From the NCBI GenBank assembly GCA_030645475.1, contig JAUSMA010000058.1, positions 1-64,000 on the forward strand: 64,000 nucleotides of DNA, read 5' to 3'. Both the position numbers and the translations under genes were made by a program. The notes beneath the pieces were generated by a model. That model did no database searches, had not been told where the DNA came from, and was given only the letters and a program-made list of their open reading frames with translations. This DNA comes from Nitrospirota bacterium. GTDB taxonomy: Bacteria > Nitrospirota > Nitrospiria > Nitrospirales > Nitrospiraceae. Below, one piece after another: positions 1 through 8,150 of the stretch (position 1 is its first letter; every line of letters begins with the position of its first letter).

Positions 1-111
1 CACCCGGCGACGGTGGCGAGGGTCGAACGCCTGCTCAACCGTAGACCTAGAAAATCACTCGGATTTAAAACGCCCAACGAGGTCTTTCAGGCTCTGGTCA
101 GACGCGGCTGA
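1..111 (+). CDS. IS30-family transposase, C-terminal end (partial)
   Basis: The first 37 codons run open from the window edge to a TGA and read as the C-terminus of an IS30-type DDE transposase. The tail contains NRRPRKSLGFKTPNEVF, the conserved end of this family, in which the Arg/Pro-rich stretch follows the last catalytic Glu. The catalytic domain and the left end lie outside the window, so it cannot be said whether the element is intact. The family call is confident from the tail motif; activity is unknown. Confidence 0.85.
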   Translation, partial: HPATVARVERLLNRRPRKSLGFKTPNEVFQALVRRG

Positions 112-145
112 ATGTTATGCACTGGGGAGTTGAATCTGCGCGGAT
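112..145 (+). mobile_element. Candidate right end of the IS30-family element
   Basis: Directly after the transposase stop comes a short stretch containing GCACTGGGGAGTTGAATC. IS30-family elements usually end a few tens of bases after the transposase gene with a 20-30 bp terminal inverted repeat of this kind of composition. The partner left end is outside the window, so the inverted repeat and the target duplication cannot be verified. Confidence 0.35.
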
Positions 146-418
146 ATAACTTCGCTCCCAACGTAGAAACATGTTGCAGAGGGTCCGGTAACGTTCCGGA
201 GCCCATGTATGCATGTCGTCCTCACTCTAGACAGGGGTCGGAACCGGCAAAATTACGTGGCACCGTGGCGATCCGTCAAGCGTGCGGATGTGGCTCGATC
301 ATGCTCTACGAACAGGTCATCATCTGTCGGAGAGATTTGAGCTCTCGGATGGATGGGCTATTCGGTGAGACGCGGGGTCCGTCGTTCGCCTACCAGGCAG
401 GACCAGGCGAGCAGTTCG
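112..418. other. Non-coding stretch after the IS end
   Basis: Beyond the probable IS end I see no convincing gene. A 107-codon open frame on the plus strand here has no recognisable domain, no good ribosome binding site and an amino-acid mix typical of chance frames in GC-rich DNA. No clear promoter or terminator is visible. Confidence 0.4.
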
Positions 419-1087
419 TTACTGTGGCTTGTTGACGTTGGCGTTGCCGCCAGTGGACGGCGTGGGGCTCAGATTTTTCTTGGGAATGACCGCGGTGCTC
501 GCACAGGTGCCGGCTTCCTTCTGTAGGGTGCGGTCCACGATCCGTACTTCGGACAGGACCTCGTTGACCAGTCCTTCGCGGACGATTTCGATATCCTGCT
601 CGGCCTCTTTCCCCGTACGCTCACGGATGCGGTCGGTCGACCGCTCCGTGACTTTCACCCGGATGAGTTTCGAAAGTTCCACGCGTGCAGCCAGGTCGGC
701 TGAATGTTGGCAGAGCGAGAGCCCCTTTGAAAGGTTTCCATATCCGATTGCACGGACGTAGCCATCGTCGGATTGTTGAATTTCGGCTAAGGGAACATGG
801 ATACCGGCCTTGTTTGATGGAGCCTGCCCGGACGACTGGTCCACCGCGGCAGAAGGCTGAGACTGTGGAGAGGTTTCAGTTTGAGTCTGCGACTGCTCCT
901 GCGCATGGAGCTGTTGAAAAGCTTTGTCCGCATGCTGGCGCACGATGTCGGGGTTGCGAGGCGGCGCTGGCGGCGTCGAGCAGCCAGGGAGCCATAACAG
1001 GCTACACCACAGCAATACGATGCCTCGTAATCGTGTGATCCAGAGGCTCTGTACAAGCGTAGAATAAAAAATACCTGCGCCCTCCAA
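419..1087 (-). CDS. LPP20-like outer-envelope lipoprotein
   Basis: Predicted lipoprotein of up to 222 residues. A hydrophobic signal ends in a lipobox LPGC with the lipidated Cys near residue 36. A Gln/Ser-rich linker (about 50-90) follows, then a domain around 105-200 with AIGYGNLS and a long amphipathic helix, matching the LPP20/FlgT-N type fold found in envelope lipoproteins. The C-terminus is Pro/Thr/Asn-rich. The start is uncertain: the longest frame begins at TTG, and a shorter start nearer the signal is possible. It stands alone, ending near the IS element. Function unknown; attachment to the envelope is inferred from the lipobox. Confidence 0.7.
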   Translation of the reverse strand: MEGAGIFYSTLVQSLWITRLRGIVLLWCSLLWLPGCSTPPAPPRNPDIVRQHADKAFQQLHAQEQSQTQTETSPQSQPSAAVDQSSGQAPSNKAGIHVPLAEIQQSDDGYVRAIGYGNLSKGLSLCQHSADLAARVELSKLIRVKVTERSTDRIRERTGKEAEQDIEIVREGLVNEVLSEVRIVDRTLQKEAGTCASTAVIPKKNLSPTPSTGGNANVNKPQ

Positions 1088-1311
1088 GCTCGCTCGTACT
1101 TTTTCTCAAGGGGTGGTCTGGCTCTATCCCCTATTGCGCGCATCGACCGAGCACATTCTGATCGTGCGCGTTCCGCGAGCATGCAATCTAATGCTCCCTC
1201 AAAGCTCGCTCGTGATCTCTTCAGGGATGGGGGCTGAGTGATCTTCTACTGCGCGCGTCCAACGAGGGCCTTCCGAGGCCGCGCGTTGCGCGAGCACAGA
1301 AGACCCTCAGG
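1084..1311. repeat. Diverged tandem repeat, two ~115-bp copies
   Basis: Two copies lie head to tail with a period of about 115 bp. AAGCTCGCTCGT occurs at 1086 and 1202; TATTGCGCGC at 1132 matches TACTGCGCGC at 1247; GCGCGTTCCGCGAGCA at 1166 matches GCGCGTTGCGCGAGCA at 1281. The middle parts have diverged. Both copies contain GCGC-rich inverted segments able to fold. The unit sits between two minus-strand genes and may be an intergenic repeat family of this genome. I see no open frame or terminal repeats that would make it a known mobile element. Confidence 0.7.
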
Positions 1312-1321
1312 CTCCATCCCC

Positions 1322-1681
1322 CTATGTCTCCATCATCTCCAGCCGCGCATCGAACTCATGCCCGCAAGCCGTGCAACGAATGCAATCCGACTCGACTGTA
1401 AATTCGTCTGACCTGATTCCCATGCCACCGCAGTCCGGGCAACGTGCGAGCTGAATCCGTTGATCGTTCACCGTTTCGTATTGCGAGCCACGGAGACAAT
1501 AGATCGGCTTCCCATCGAGCAGCCATGGCTTGCCCGCATTATCGACCACCGGCAGCGTCAGATAATGATGGTTCACATAGTCTTCGAGTTCATGCCGGTT
1601 GGCGAACCCGTCCTGGATCAGCTTCCCCCCGACCACCTCGTAGAGCCTGTTCTCTTTCACGATTGCCTTGGTTGGACCCAT
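1322..1681 (-). CDS. Small zinc-ribbon protein of unknown function
   Basis: A 119-residue protein. The C-terminal third carries a four-cysteine zinc-ribbon pattern: CPDCGG around residue 81, then CIRCTACGHEF around residue 99. The N-terminal part (1-75) has no domain I recognise. The likely ATG start has a purine-rich GGGAGGTG just upstream. The next upstream gene on the same strand is the CBS protein about 100 bp away, so co-transcription is possible. Metal binding is inferred from cysteine spacing; no function is assigned. Confidence 0.7.
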   Translation of the reverse strand: MGPTKAIVKENRLYEVVGGKLIQDGFANRHELEDYVNHHYLTLPVVDNAGKPWLLDGKPIYCLRGSQYETVNDQRIQLARCPDCGGMGIRSDEFTVESDCIRCTACGHEFDARLEMMET

Positions 1682-1789
1682 GTCGCACCTCCCCTTCTGA
1701 TAAGAGCGAATGGCTGATCGCTGATGGCATGAACAAGAACGGCATCTCGCAAGATGAACTGCATGGCACGAACGACGGACAACCTGTCG

Positions 1790-2563
1790 TTACATCACTC
1801 CCGAATAGTATCGAAGAATGTTGCTCACAGAAATCACGCCGATGATCGCTCCATCCTGAGTCACGGCCAGATGCCGCGTGGCTTGGTTCTTCATCAGCCG
1901 TACCGCATCAAGAATAGACTTCTCGCCATCGATCGCCACTAGCGGATTCCGCATACAGGATTTAACGAGCGTCGTATTGGGATCCAACCCCTTGGCAACG
2001 ACCTCGCGGGCCAGGATCGAATCGGTGATGAAGCCCACGTAGGACTGGCGATCCGTCACGAGAAGCGAACCCAGCTTCCATTGCTGCATCAGCTGCCCCG
2101 CGTCTCGCAGGCTGGCATCTTGCGACACATTCCTGATTTCGAAGGACATGTGTTCGGCCACCTGAGGGCCGGTGAGGACCTGCCGACCCGTCTTGTGTTT
2201 CTTGGGTTCGTCGGATCGGCGCGCTTCCAGCTCGGAGATACAGGTTTCTAAGACCCGGCTCCGCTGCAAGAGGCTTTGCCGCAGGCTGTCCATGCCAGTG
2301 CCTTCCGGCGCCTCATCCGTCATATTCACCAATCCACCAGCCTCGCCCACCTCTGCATATTCGTAGGCCTCCAACGACTCGGAGGTCTCCCCCAGCAGAT
2401 CGGCAATCAATCGCTCTGTTTCCAGATCGAATTCATCCAGGCTGCGCGTCGGTGTGCCCTTCCCCAGATAGGGCGTGAAATCGGCGAGTTGCTTGCGCAA
2501 TCGCTCGATGCTGCGGTCAAGAGAGACTCGTGGCTTCTTGGGAGTGGTGCGCGTCCGGTCCAT
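1790..2563 (-). CDS. CBS-domain-pair protein
   Basis: A 257-residue soluble protein. The first ~125 residues are basic and helical, with no known domain. The last ~125 form a tandem CBS pair (Bateman module): CBS1 from about 132 to 190, including GSLLVTDRQSYVGFIT, and CBS2 from about 200 to 255, including RHLAVTQDGAIIGVISVSNIL. CBS pairs bind adenine nucleotides and act as energy or ligand sensors. No enzymatic domain is attached, so it may regulate a partner in trans. The start has GGAGGTGCC upstream. The regulated target is not evident from the neighbours. Confidence 0.85.
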   Translation of the reverse strand: MDRTRTTPKKPRVSLDRSIERLRKQLADFTPYLGKGTPTRSLDEFDLETERLIADLLGETSESLEAYEYAEVGEAGGLVNMTDEAPEGTGMDSLRQSLLQRSRVLETCISELEARRSDEPKKHKTGRQVLTGPQVAEHMSFEIRNVSQDASLRDAGQLMQQWKLGSLLVTDRQSYVGFITDSILAREVVAKGLDPNTTLVKSCMRNPLVAIDGEKSILDAVRLMKNQATRHLAVTQDGAIIGVISVSNILRYYSGVM

Positions 2564-2695
2564 GGCACCTCCTTATGATGATGTAACTGGCGAGAATGGC
2601 CGATCTTACCTCCGCTGGATCAGCAAGGGCAAGCGGCCAACATCATAGGAAGGGCATTTCGTGAGGAGAGCGCGAGTCTCAGCCGTGGAAGAATG

Positions 2696-3145
2696 TCAAA
2701 ACGCGAGGTAGTGACAGGGGCCGAATGTCCGGCGGCATCCAACCAGGTACAGATATCCCAGTGACTCCACCTGAACGGGTTTGCTCCATCGGACCTCAAA
2801 CACGTTCACCGTCTTGCCCCATCCAAAGCGGGAGGTATGGACTTCGATCGATTGTGTATTCTGAGGAGCTTTGCCCATGACCAGCAGGATTCCATCCTTG
2901 CTCCGGTTCAATGCAAAGGCCTCTCCCTGTTCAATCACGACGGACTGGTCATCATCGGCTTCGAGGACCTCATAGGTACACATCGACCGATACTCGACGC
3001 GCGCCTCACCACGGCGAGCCGGCGGAACCGTCGTCGCCGACAGCACAGCTGAGGCCTGCTGGAGATCGAGATCTTCCACATGTTGTTCTTGCGCGATGAT
3101 CGCCGCACTGAGAGAACACATTGCGTCGAGAGTCTGCGTCGCCAT
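2696..3145 (-). CDS. PilZ-like domain protein (paralogue of 16425-16862)
   Basis: A 149-residue cytosolic protein starting at ATG behind GGAGG; a longer upstream frame lacks a start signal. The C-terminal half (about 55-149) forms a beta-rich domain ending with WSKPVQVESLGYLYLVGCR, nearly the same ending as the protein at 16425-16862, so the two are paralogues. The fold resembles PilZ-type domains, but the canonical RxxxR and D/NxSxxG c-di-GMP motifs are not clear, so nucleotide binding should not be assumed. A canonical PilZ protein is encoded just upstream. Confidence 0.55.
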   Translation of the reverse strand: MATQTLDAMCSLSAAIIAQEQHVEDLDLQQASAVLSATTVPPARRGEARVEYRSMCTYEVLEADDDQSVVIEQGEAFALNRSKDGILLVMGKAPQNTQSIEVHTSRFGWGKTVNVFEVRWSKPVQVESLGYLYLVGCRRTFGPCHYLAF

Positions 3146-3476
3146 CTTCAGGCCTCCAGTCTTGTTGAGCGGGGTGGATGTCCTCGTGAGTCTTGAAGAA
3201 AGAGAGCAAACACCGTACCGCACAGCAGAGAGAGCCGACCGCCTGATTATCAGGCCTTTCGATGTATCGCCCCCTGGTTCTAACTGGAGAGGCCAATCCC
3301 TACGAAGGGATGCGACTGCACCATTCGGGATCGAAATCACTCTATCTCGTCGATTTCACAGAGGTCTTCCTGCTGTAGTCATCGTCCTACAACCCCAAGG
3401 CGATTCCTTCACCGTAGGATTCGTGATCACGAAAGGGGGATAATGGGCAAGTGAGCCCGTCAGATTGGAAGAATGG

Positions 3477-3857
3477 CTAAACGGAAGGTATGGCGTGAAG
3501 TGCGATAAATCGCTTGAGTTGCAAGGCACCCGTGAACGTCAGATGCATGAATTCCAATCCGAATGTCTGTTCCTTCGCCCAGCGGACCGTGGCGCGTTCA
3601 ACGGCGACCGGTGCGAGCTGTTTGGGTAGCTGCAAGGTCACCATCACCTGATCGCCCGGTTTGATGGAGGCTTCGCTCGACACGCGGGCTCCCTTCATCG
3701 AGACGTCGTAGACTACGCCGATACCAAGGCTGTCCTTGCTGAACCAGCGTGTCACGCCTTTTCGAGCGATTGAACAGGTAAAGGGGACGGGGATGCGGAG
3801 CCTGGCATGCTCGCGAAAGTTGATGAACTTGTCTTTACCTGCGCTGTCGTTTCCCAT
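3477..3857 (-). CDS. PilZ domain protein
   Basis: A 126-residue protein that is essentially one PilZ domain. The N-terminal REHARLRIPVPF supplies the arginine-rich loop, and YDVSMKGARV is the D/NxSxxG-type motif; together they normally bind cyclic di-GMP. The C-terminal strands include VRWAKEQTFGLEFM, typical of PilZ. I start it at the ATG after AAGGTGAGGG rather than at an earlier in-frame start. It probably signals c-di-GMP levels to motility, polysaccharide or secretion machinery; no effector gene is adjacent. Confidence 0.85.
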   Translation of the reverse strand: MGNDSAGKDKFINFREHARLRIPVPFTCSIARKGVTRWFSKDSLGIGVVYDVSMKGARVSSEASIKPGDQVMVTLQLPKQLAPVAVERATVRWAKEQTFGLEFMHLTFTGALQLKRFIALHAIPSV

Positions 3858-3953
3858 ACGTTCCCTCACCTTCCTGAGGCACACTGTACACAAGGTCCCA
3901 CCGATCGAGAAACGATTTGTGGATTTCAGGACAACCCTCTCGCGATGATTTCG

Positions 3954-5624
3954 CTAGCGCAGGCCTGAGGGGGGATGCGGTTGTTCGGAAGTCGGCGCGG
4001 CCAGTTGCGCCGCATGCCGGAGCGCATCGAGCCGTCTGGCATGGTGATGGTCCGGCGGCAACAACTGCAACACACCGAGCCCCGACAGCACCTTGGTCAC
4101 GACTGGCTGCATCCCTACGAGCACCAGATGCTGGTGATAGGACTGGGCCATGCGAATCATGTCCTCCACCGCCAGAGCCGCCGTGCCATCGATGGCCGGG
4201 ACATCTGAAAGGTCCAGCACGACGACCCGGAAACTGCTCCACCGCGACACGCCTTCAAGGCGACGGACCATATCCTTGGCTGAGCCAAAACTCATCGGAC
4301 CGTCGATATGGATGAGAATGATCTGGCCCTCGTGGCGCCCGAGTACGGCGGCTTCCTCTTCGGTGAGCGAGGATTCCCCCGTCCGGTCGGTGATCACCCG
4401 GAGGTTCATCAATTCAAGATCCGCCATCCGTTTCACAAACAGCACACTGGCCAACACCAGGCCGACCGCCACGGCCATAATCAGGTCCGCTAAGACGGTC
4501 ATGCCGCAGACCACCACCATGATCGTCACATCCGCGCGAGGCGCTTGGACGGCATGTTTGAGGAAGCGCCAATCGATGATGTCGACGCCGACTTTGACAA
4601 GGATGCCGGCCAAGACCGCAAGTGGAATCCGTTCCGCCAAGGGCCCGAGCCCGAGGAGCACCACCAGCAGGATCAGAGCATGGAACGATCCCGAGATGGG
4701 CGTCCGCCCGCCGGTGCGAATATTCACGACGGAGCGCATCGTGGCGCCGGCGCCCGGCAACCCCCCGAAAAAACCGGCCACAGCGTTGCCGATCCCCTGC
4801 CCGATCAACTCGCGATTGGAATCGTGGCGGGTGCGGGTCATGTTGTCGCAGACCAACGATGTCAGCAGACTATCGATACTGCCAAGGACCGCCAGCACGA
4901 TGGCTTGGCCGATCACCACCTTGACCGCATCGAGATGCAGACTGGGAAGGACCTGTAGAGGGAAATTGGTCGGGATCGGTCCGATGACGGGCGCGCCTGG
5001 AAAGGCGACAACACCCAGGATCGTGCCTGCGAGCAACGCGAGCAAGGGTGGCGGGACAATCTTTCCGAGCCGCTCCGGTGTGCCGTAGACACAGGCCAAC
5101 GAGACCAGACCGAGCACCAGCGCATCCACGATAGGATGGGCCACAAACGATGGCAGCATGACCAGCGTGGTGAGCACTCCCCCCGATTGAGCCGCATGAC
5201 CGACGAGCGGACCGGCCTGAAGGATGATGATGATCATGCCGATCCCGCTCATGAATCCTGAAATCACGGGATAGGGCATCAGGGTGATGTATTGGCCGAC
5301 GCCGCTCAGGCCAAGGAGAATCTGCAAGCCTCCCCCCAAGATGACGGCGGTAAAGGCCAGCGACGGCTCCTGTCCGAATTGCGCAATGAGCCCGGCCATG
5401 ACGACGGTCATCGGGCCGGTGGGACCGGACACCTGGGCCGGAGTCCCGCCGAACAGCGCGGCGAAGAGTCCGACGAAGATCGCGCCATAGAGCCCGGCGG
5501 TCGCACCGGCTCCGGATGCCACCCCGAAGGCCAGCGCCAACGGCAACGCGACCACCGCCGCCACGAGACCGCCGTAGAGATCACCGCGAAGATGTTTGAA
5601 GGACAGGCCGTGGATCAAGGACAC
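3954..5624 (-). CDS. SulP-family anion transporter with STAS domain
   Basis: A 556-residue inner-membrane protein. About 12-14 hydrophobic segments span residues 10-410, with the SulP hallmark VSGPTGPMTVV around residue 66. A cytoplasmic STAS domain (about 425-535) ends the protein and includes VVVLDLSDVPAIDGTAA. SulP proteins carry sulfate, bicarbonate or other anions, usually with Na+ or H+. The substrate cannot be read from the sequence; bicarbonate would suit an autotroph and sulfate is equally open. No carbonic anhydrase or sulfate-assimilation gene is adjacent. A small membrane protein follows upstream on the same strand. Confidence 0.9.
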   Translation of the reverse strand: MSLIHGLSFKHLRGDLYGGLVAAVVALPLALAFGVASGAGATAGLYGAIFVGLFAALFGGTPAQVSGPTGPMTVVMAGLIAQFGQEPSLAFTAVILGGGLQILLGLSGVGQYITLMPYPVISGFMSGIGMIIIILQAGPLVGHAAQSGGVLTTLVMLPSFVAHPIVDALVLGLVSLACVYGTPERLGKIVPPPLLALLAGTILGVVAFPGAPVIGPIPTNFPLQVLPSLHLDAVKVVIGQAIVLAVLGSIDSLLTSLVCDNMTRTRHDSNRELIGQGIGNAVAGFFGGLPGAGATMRSVVNIRTGGRTPISGSFHALILLVVLLGLGPLAERIPLAVLAGILVKVGVDIIDWRFLKHAVQAPRADVTIMVVVCGMTVLADLIMAVAVGLVLASVLFVKRMADLELMNLRVITDRTGESSLTEEEAAVLGRHEGQIILIHIDGPMSFGSAKDMVRRLEGVSRWSSFRVVVLDLSDVPAIDGTAALAVEDMIRMAQSYHQHLVLVGMQPVVTKVLSGLGVLQLLPPDHHHARRLDALRHAAQLAAPTSEQPHPPSGLR

Positions 5625-5747
5625 AGTGCGTCGACTCCAGAGGTGTTATAGCCTGTCGTAACAAACTCGGTGGTGAGAGTCCATGAAAACAGTGCATCAC
5701 CGTCACTGCATTGAGCGGGAACAGACGGAACCTCTGAACGGATTCGC

Positions 5748-5972
5748 TTACTTGGCGCAGCAACTGGACGAGCCAGCTGCGCCCTCGGAGGGAAGGAGAC
5801 GGTCGAGCAGGAAGTAGACCGGGCAAAAACCCGTGATCCCGCTCTGAATCAGCGTGACACCGATCACCACCGGCAGAATCAGCCAATGGGCGCTGACGTA
5901 ATGTCCCAACGCGACTCCAGCCGTCACGACAATTCCCACGACTGCATCGTGAATGCGTCTCTTCTGGTTCAT
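5748..5972 (-). CDS. YgaP-type small membrane protein (DUF2892-like)
   Basis: A 74-residue protein with two hydrophobic segments (about 9-25 and 30-50). The signature GITGFCPVYFLL matches DUF2892/YgaP-type membrane modules, which are often linked to sulfur-transfer domains. The C-terminus ends SSSCCAK, giving two adjacent cysteines. The ATG is preceded by GAGGAGGGCC. It lies 120 bp upstream of the SulP gene on the same strand and may be co-transcribed with it. The role is unknown; a sulfur or thiol link is a weak inference. Confidence 0.75.
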   Translation of the reverse strand: MNQKRRIHDAVVGIVVTAGVALGHYVSAHWLILPVVIGVTLIQSGITGFCPVYFLLDRLLPSEGAAGSSSCCAK

Positions 5973-6395
5973 GCTTGGCCCTCCTCGGTGGATAATATTC
6001 TGACACGTCTTCGAACGATGCCTGGCCGATCAGGCTAGACTCGACACATGAACCTGTCAAGATTGCATCGCCTCTGATTGCCCCGCGCGGAGCCGCCAAA
6101 CCGACGTGGTGCGTCTATATCTTGATTCACTTATATAAGGCGATGGATTCCGGCAGTGAAACCAATGTGTATGATTGTGTCAAACAGGGGACACCTTTGC
6201 ATACAGTTCTCCATTAGCCCTTATTCTGAAGATGACTTTTTCTAACGCTTTTCGCTCGGAAAGTAGACGATCTGCCGTGCACATACTCCGTGGTTTACTT
6301 TTTGCTCTCACCTATATTTGACCGCGTTTATCCCTGGGAGACAATGATCACATCCAGGATCGTCGCACGAGTGAAACAACGGGAAGGAGGCCAGG
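5973..6395. other. Intergenic region upstream of the haem peroxidase
   Basis: This 420-bp spacer separates two divergent genes. It holds a perfect palindrome CTTATATAAG at 6130-6139, a fragment GTGTCAAACAGGGGACACC near 6177 of the kind often left next to transposase genes, and the promoter listed for the peroxidase. No open frame here looks coding. Confidence 0.5.
6318..6345 (+). promoter_or_regulatory. Candidate sigma-70 promoter of the peroxidase gene
   Basis: TTGACC at 6318-6323 is followed after 16 bp by GACAAT at 6340-6345 as the -10 element. The predicted transcript would have a leader of about 40 bases with GGAGG ahead of the ATG at 6396. Confidence 0.5.
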
Positions 6396-7982
6396 ATGCC
6401 GCATTATCGTCAGACGTTTCTATTCGCCGGGCTAGCAGGGGCGCTCTGTTCTACCGCACTCATTGGTATCGCTGTGGCGGACGATGGAGAGAGGGATCGG
6501 GGAAGAGACCGAGAGATGTCCTTTACGCGGATGTTTCCTGAGTTACCTCCCTTTGCGCCGCAGACCGATGCGGCTCGCGACCAGGCCAAGAAGCTGGGAG
6601 AAAAAGGCGGCCTCATCGATGCCCTGGATATCCTCAGCGATCCGGTGTTGTCGATTACGAATCCTGCCCAGTTCAGTCCGAATAATCCCGACAATCCCAA
6701 TATGACGGCGGGCATGACGTTCCTCGGCCAATTTCTCGACCACGATATTACCTTCGATCCGAACTCTCCCTTGCTCGAAAAAACCAATCCCAAAAAGACC
6801 ACCAACTTTCGGACGCCGAAGTTCGATCTGGACAGTGTGTATGGCGGCGGGCCGGAACGGTCCCCGGAGTTGTATGACCTCAGTTCCGGCGTCATCAAGT
6901 TGCGCGTCGAGGCCATCCCCGGGTCCGAGCAATTCTCGCGCAACGGAGCGATCCGATTCGATCTCCCGCGCGATCCGAATACCCTCTCAGCGTTTCTGGG
7001 AGACAGGCGCAACGACGAGAACGTGATCCTCTCGCAGCTCCATGTGGCGATGCTCCGGTTTCACAATGCAGTAACAGACCGGCTCCGTGCCGACCCAACG
7101 AACGCCGGAGAGTCAGCCGAGAAACTGTTCAGGGAGGCTCGACGCCAGGTCCGCTGGCACTATCAATGGATCATCCTGCACGATTTTCTGCCGCTGACCA
7201 TCGGGCAAGCGCGCGTGGATGACATATTGAATAGTGGAATCCGCTTCTATCGGTTCGATCGAGACAATCCGCAGATGCCGATCGAGTTTTCGGTGGCGGC
7301 CTATCGGTTCGGCCATTCACAAATCCGTCCCAGCTACCGCCTCAACTTCGGACGTCCCGATATGGGGCACAATCCATTCTTCGTGTTTCTCTTCGACGAT
7401 GCCCAGGACCCCAACGATCCGGATCCAAGCGACCTGCGTGGCGCAAAACGCGCGCCTCGCCGGTTTGTGGATTGGCAAACGTTCTTTAACTTTGGCGATG
7501 GAAACGTCCGCCCCAATAAGCAAATCGACGGCACACTCTCCACTGTCGTCATGTTGCTCCCCGGCTCACGGGGACCTGCTCCGGGCTTGCCGGCCGACGG
7601 CGTGCAGTCCTTGGCCTCGCGCAATCTGATGCGCCACGTCAATTTCGGAATCCCGTCCGGTCAGGCGATTGCGCAAAGGATGGGACTTCCGGTGTTGACG
7701 CCGACGCAACTGAATGCGCTCACGCCCTTTGGAATGGAACGGAGCACACCTCTCTGGTTCTATATTTTGAAAGAAGCGGAGTTGATGGAACAGGGTCTTC
7801 GCTTAGGACCTGTGGGAGGCCGCATCGTCGGTGAAGTATTTATCGGTCTCTTGAAGGCCGATGACACCTCCTATCTGTCCGCCAGGCCACATTGGACACC
7901 CGTATTGCCCTCTGCGACGCCGGGCGAGTTTCATATGACCGACCTGCTGACGTTTGCCGGGGTAGTTCCCCCGTTGAACTAA
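6396..7982 (+). CDS. Secreted animal-type haem peroxidase
   Basis: A 528-residue protein with an N-terminal signal sequence (about 1-28) and a single peroxidase domain of the animal (peroxinectin/myeloperoxidase) superfamily. Visible hallmarks are GQFLDHDITFDP, with distal His116 and the adjacent Ca-binding Asp, and YRFGHSQIRPSY, with proximal haem His307. Between them LHVAMLRFHNAV matches the helix near the active site. The start is supported by GGAAGGAGG seven bases upstream. Such enzymes oxidise halides or organic substrates with H2O2; substrate and partner are unknown. It is transcribed alone and faces a convergent methyltransferase gene across a large inverted repeat. Confidence 0.9.
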   Translation: MPHYRQTFLFAGLAGALCSTALIGIAVADDGERDRGRDREMSFTRMFPELPPFAPQTDAARDQAKKLGEKGGLIDALDILSDPVLSITNPAQFSPNNPDNPNMTAGMTFLGQFLDHDITFDPNSPLLEKTNPKKTTNFRTPKFDLDSVYGGGPERSPELYDLSSGVIKLRVEAIPGSEQFSRNGAIRFDLPRDPNTLSAFLGDRRNDENVILSQLHVAMLRFHNAVTDRLRADPTNAGESAEKLFREARRQVRWHYQWIILHDFLPLTIGQARVDDILNSGIRFYRFDRDNPQMPIEFSVAAYRFGHSQIRPSYRLNFGRPDMGHNPFFVFLFDDAQDPNDPDPSDLRGAKRAPRRFVDWQTFFNFGDGNVRPNKQIDGTLSTVVMLLPGSRGPAPGLPADGVQSLASRNLMRHVNFGIPSGQAIAQRMGLPVLTPTQLNALTPFGMERSTPLWFYILKEAELMEQGLRLGPVGGRIVGEVFIGLLKADDTSYLSARPHWTPVLPSATPGEFHMTDLLTFAGVVPPLN

Positions 7983-7991
7983 CGACGGGGA

Positions 7992-8054
7992 CACAGGGAC
8001 GGTCGGGAGTCTTCATGGCCCAGTGCTGGCGAGAAAAGACTCCCGACCACTGTG
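7992..8054. terminator. Long inverted repeat between convergent genes
   Basis: The arms GGTCGGGAGTCTT (8001-8013) and AAGACTCCCGACC (8036-8048) are perfect complements of 13 bp around a 22-base loop. CACAG (7992-7996) and CTGTG (8050-8054) extend the stem after a small internal loop. The element lies between the 3' ends of two convergent genes, so a bidirectional terminator is the simplest role. There is no long T-run, and a repeat-family element is the alternative. Confidence 0.55.
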
Positions 8055-8150
8055 CCATGCTCGTACGGTCCACGCCTCGCCACCTCAGCAATCAACTCCT
8101 CACCACTCACCATCGTTCATCCAATTCTCCGGAGGCCCTGGTATCGCCTG

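Noticed and set aside
112-435. 107-codon open frame after the IS end
   Set aside because: No domain, poor start context and a residue mix expected from chance frames in GC-rich DNA; it also overlaps the end of the lipoprotein gene.
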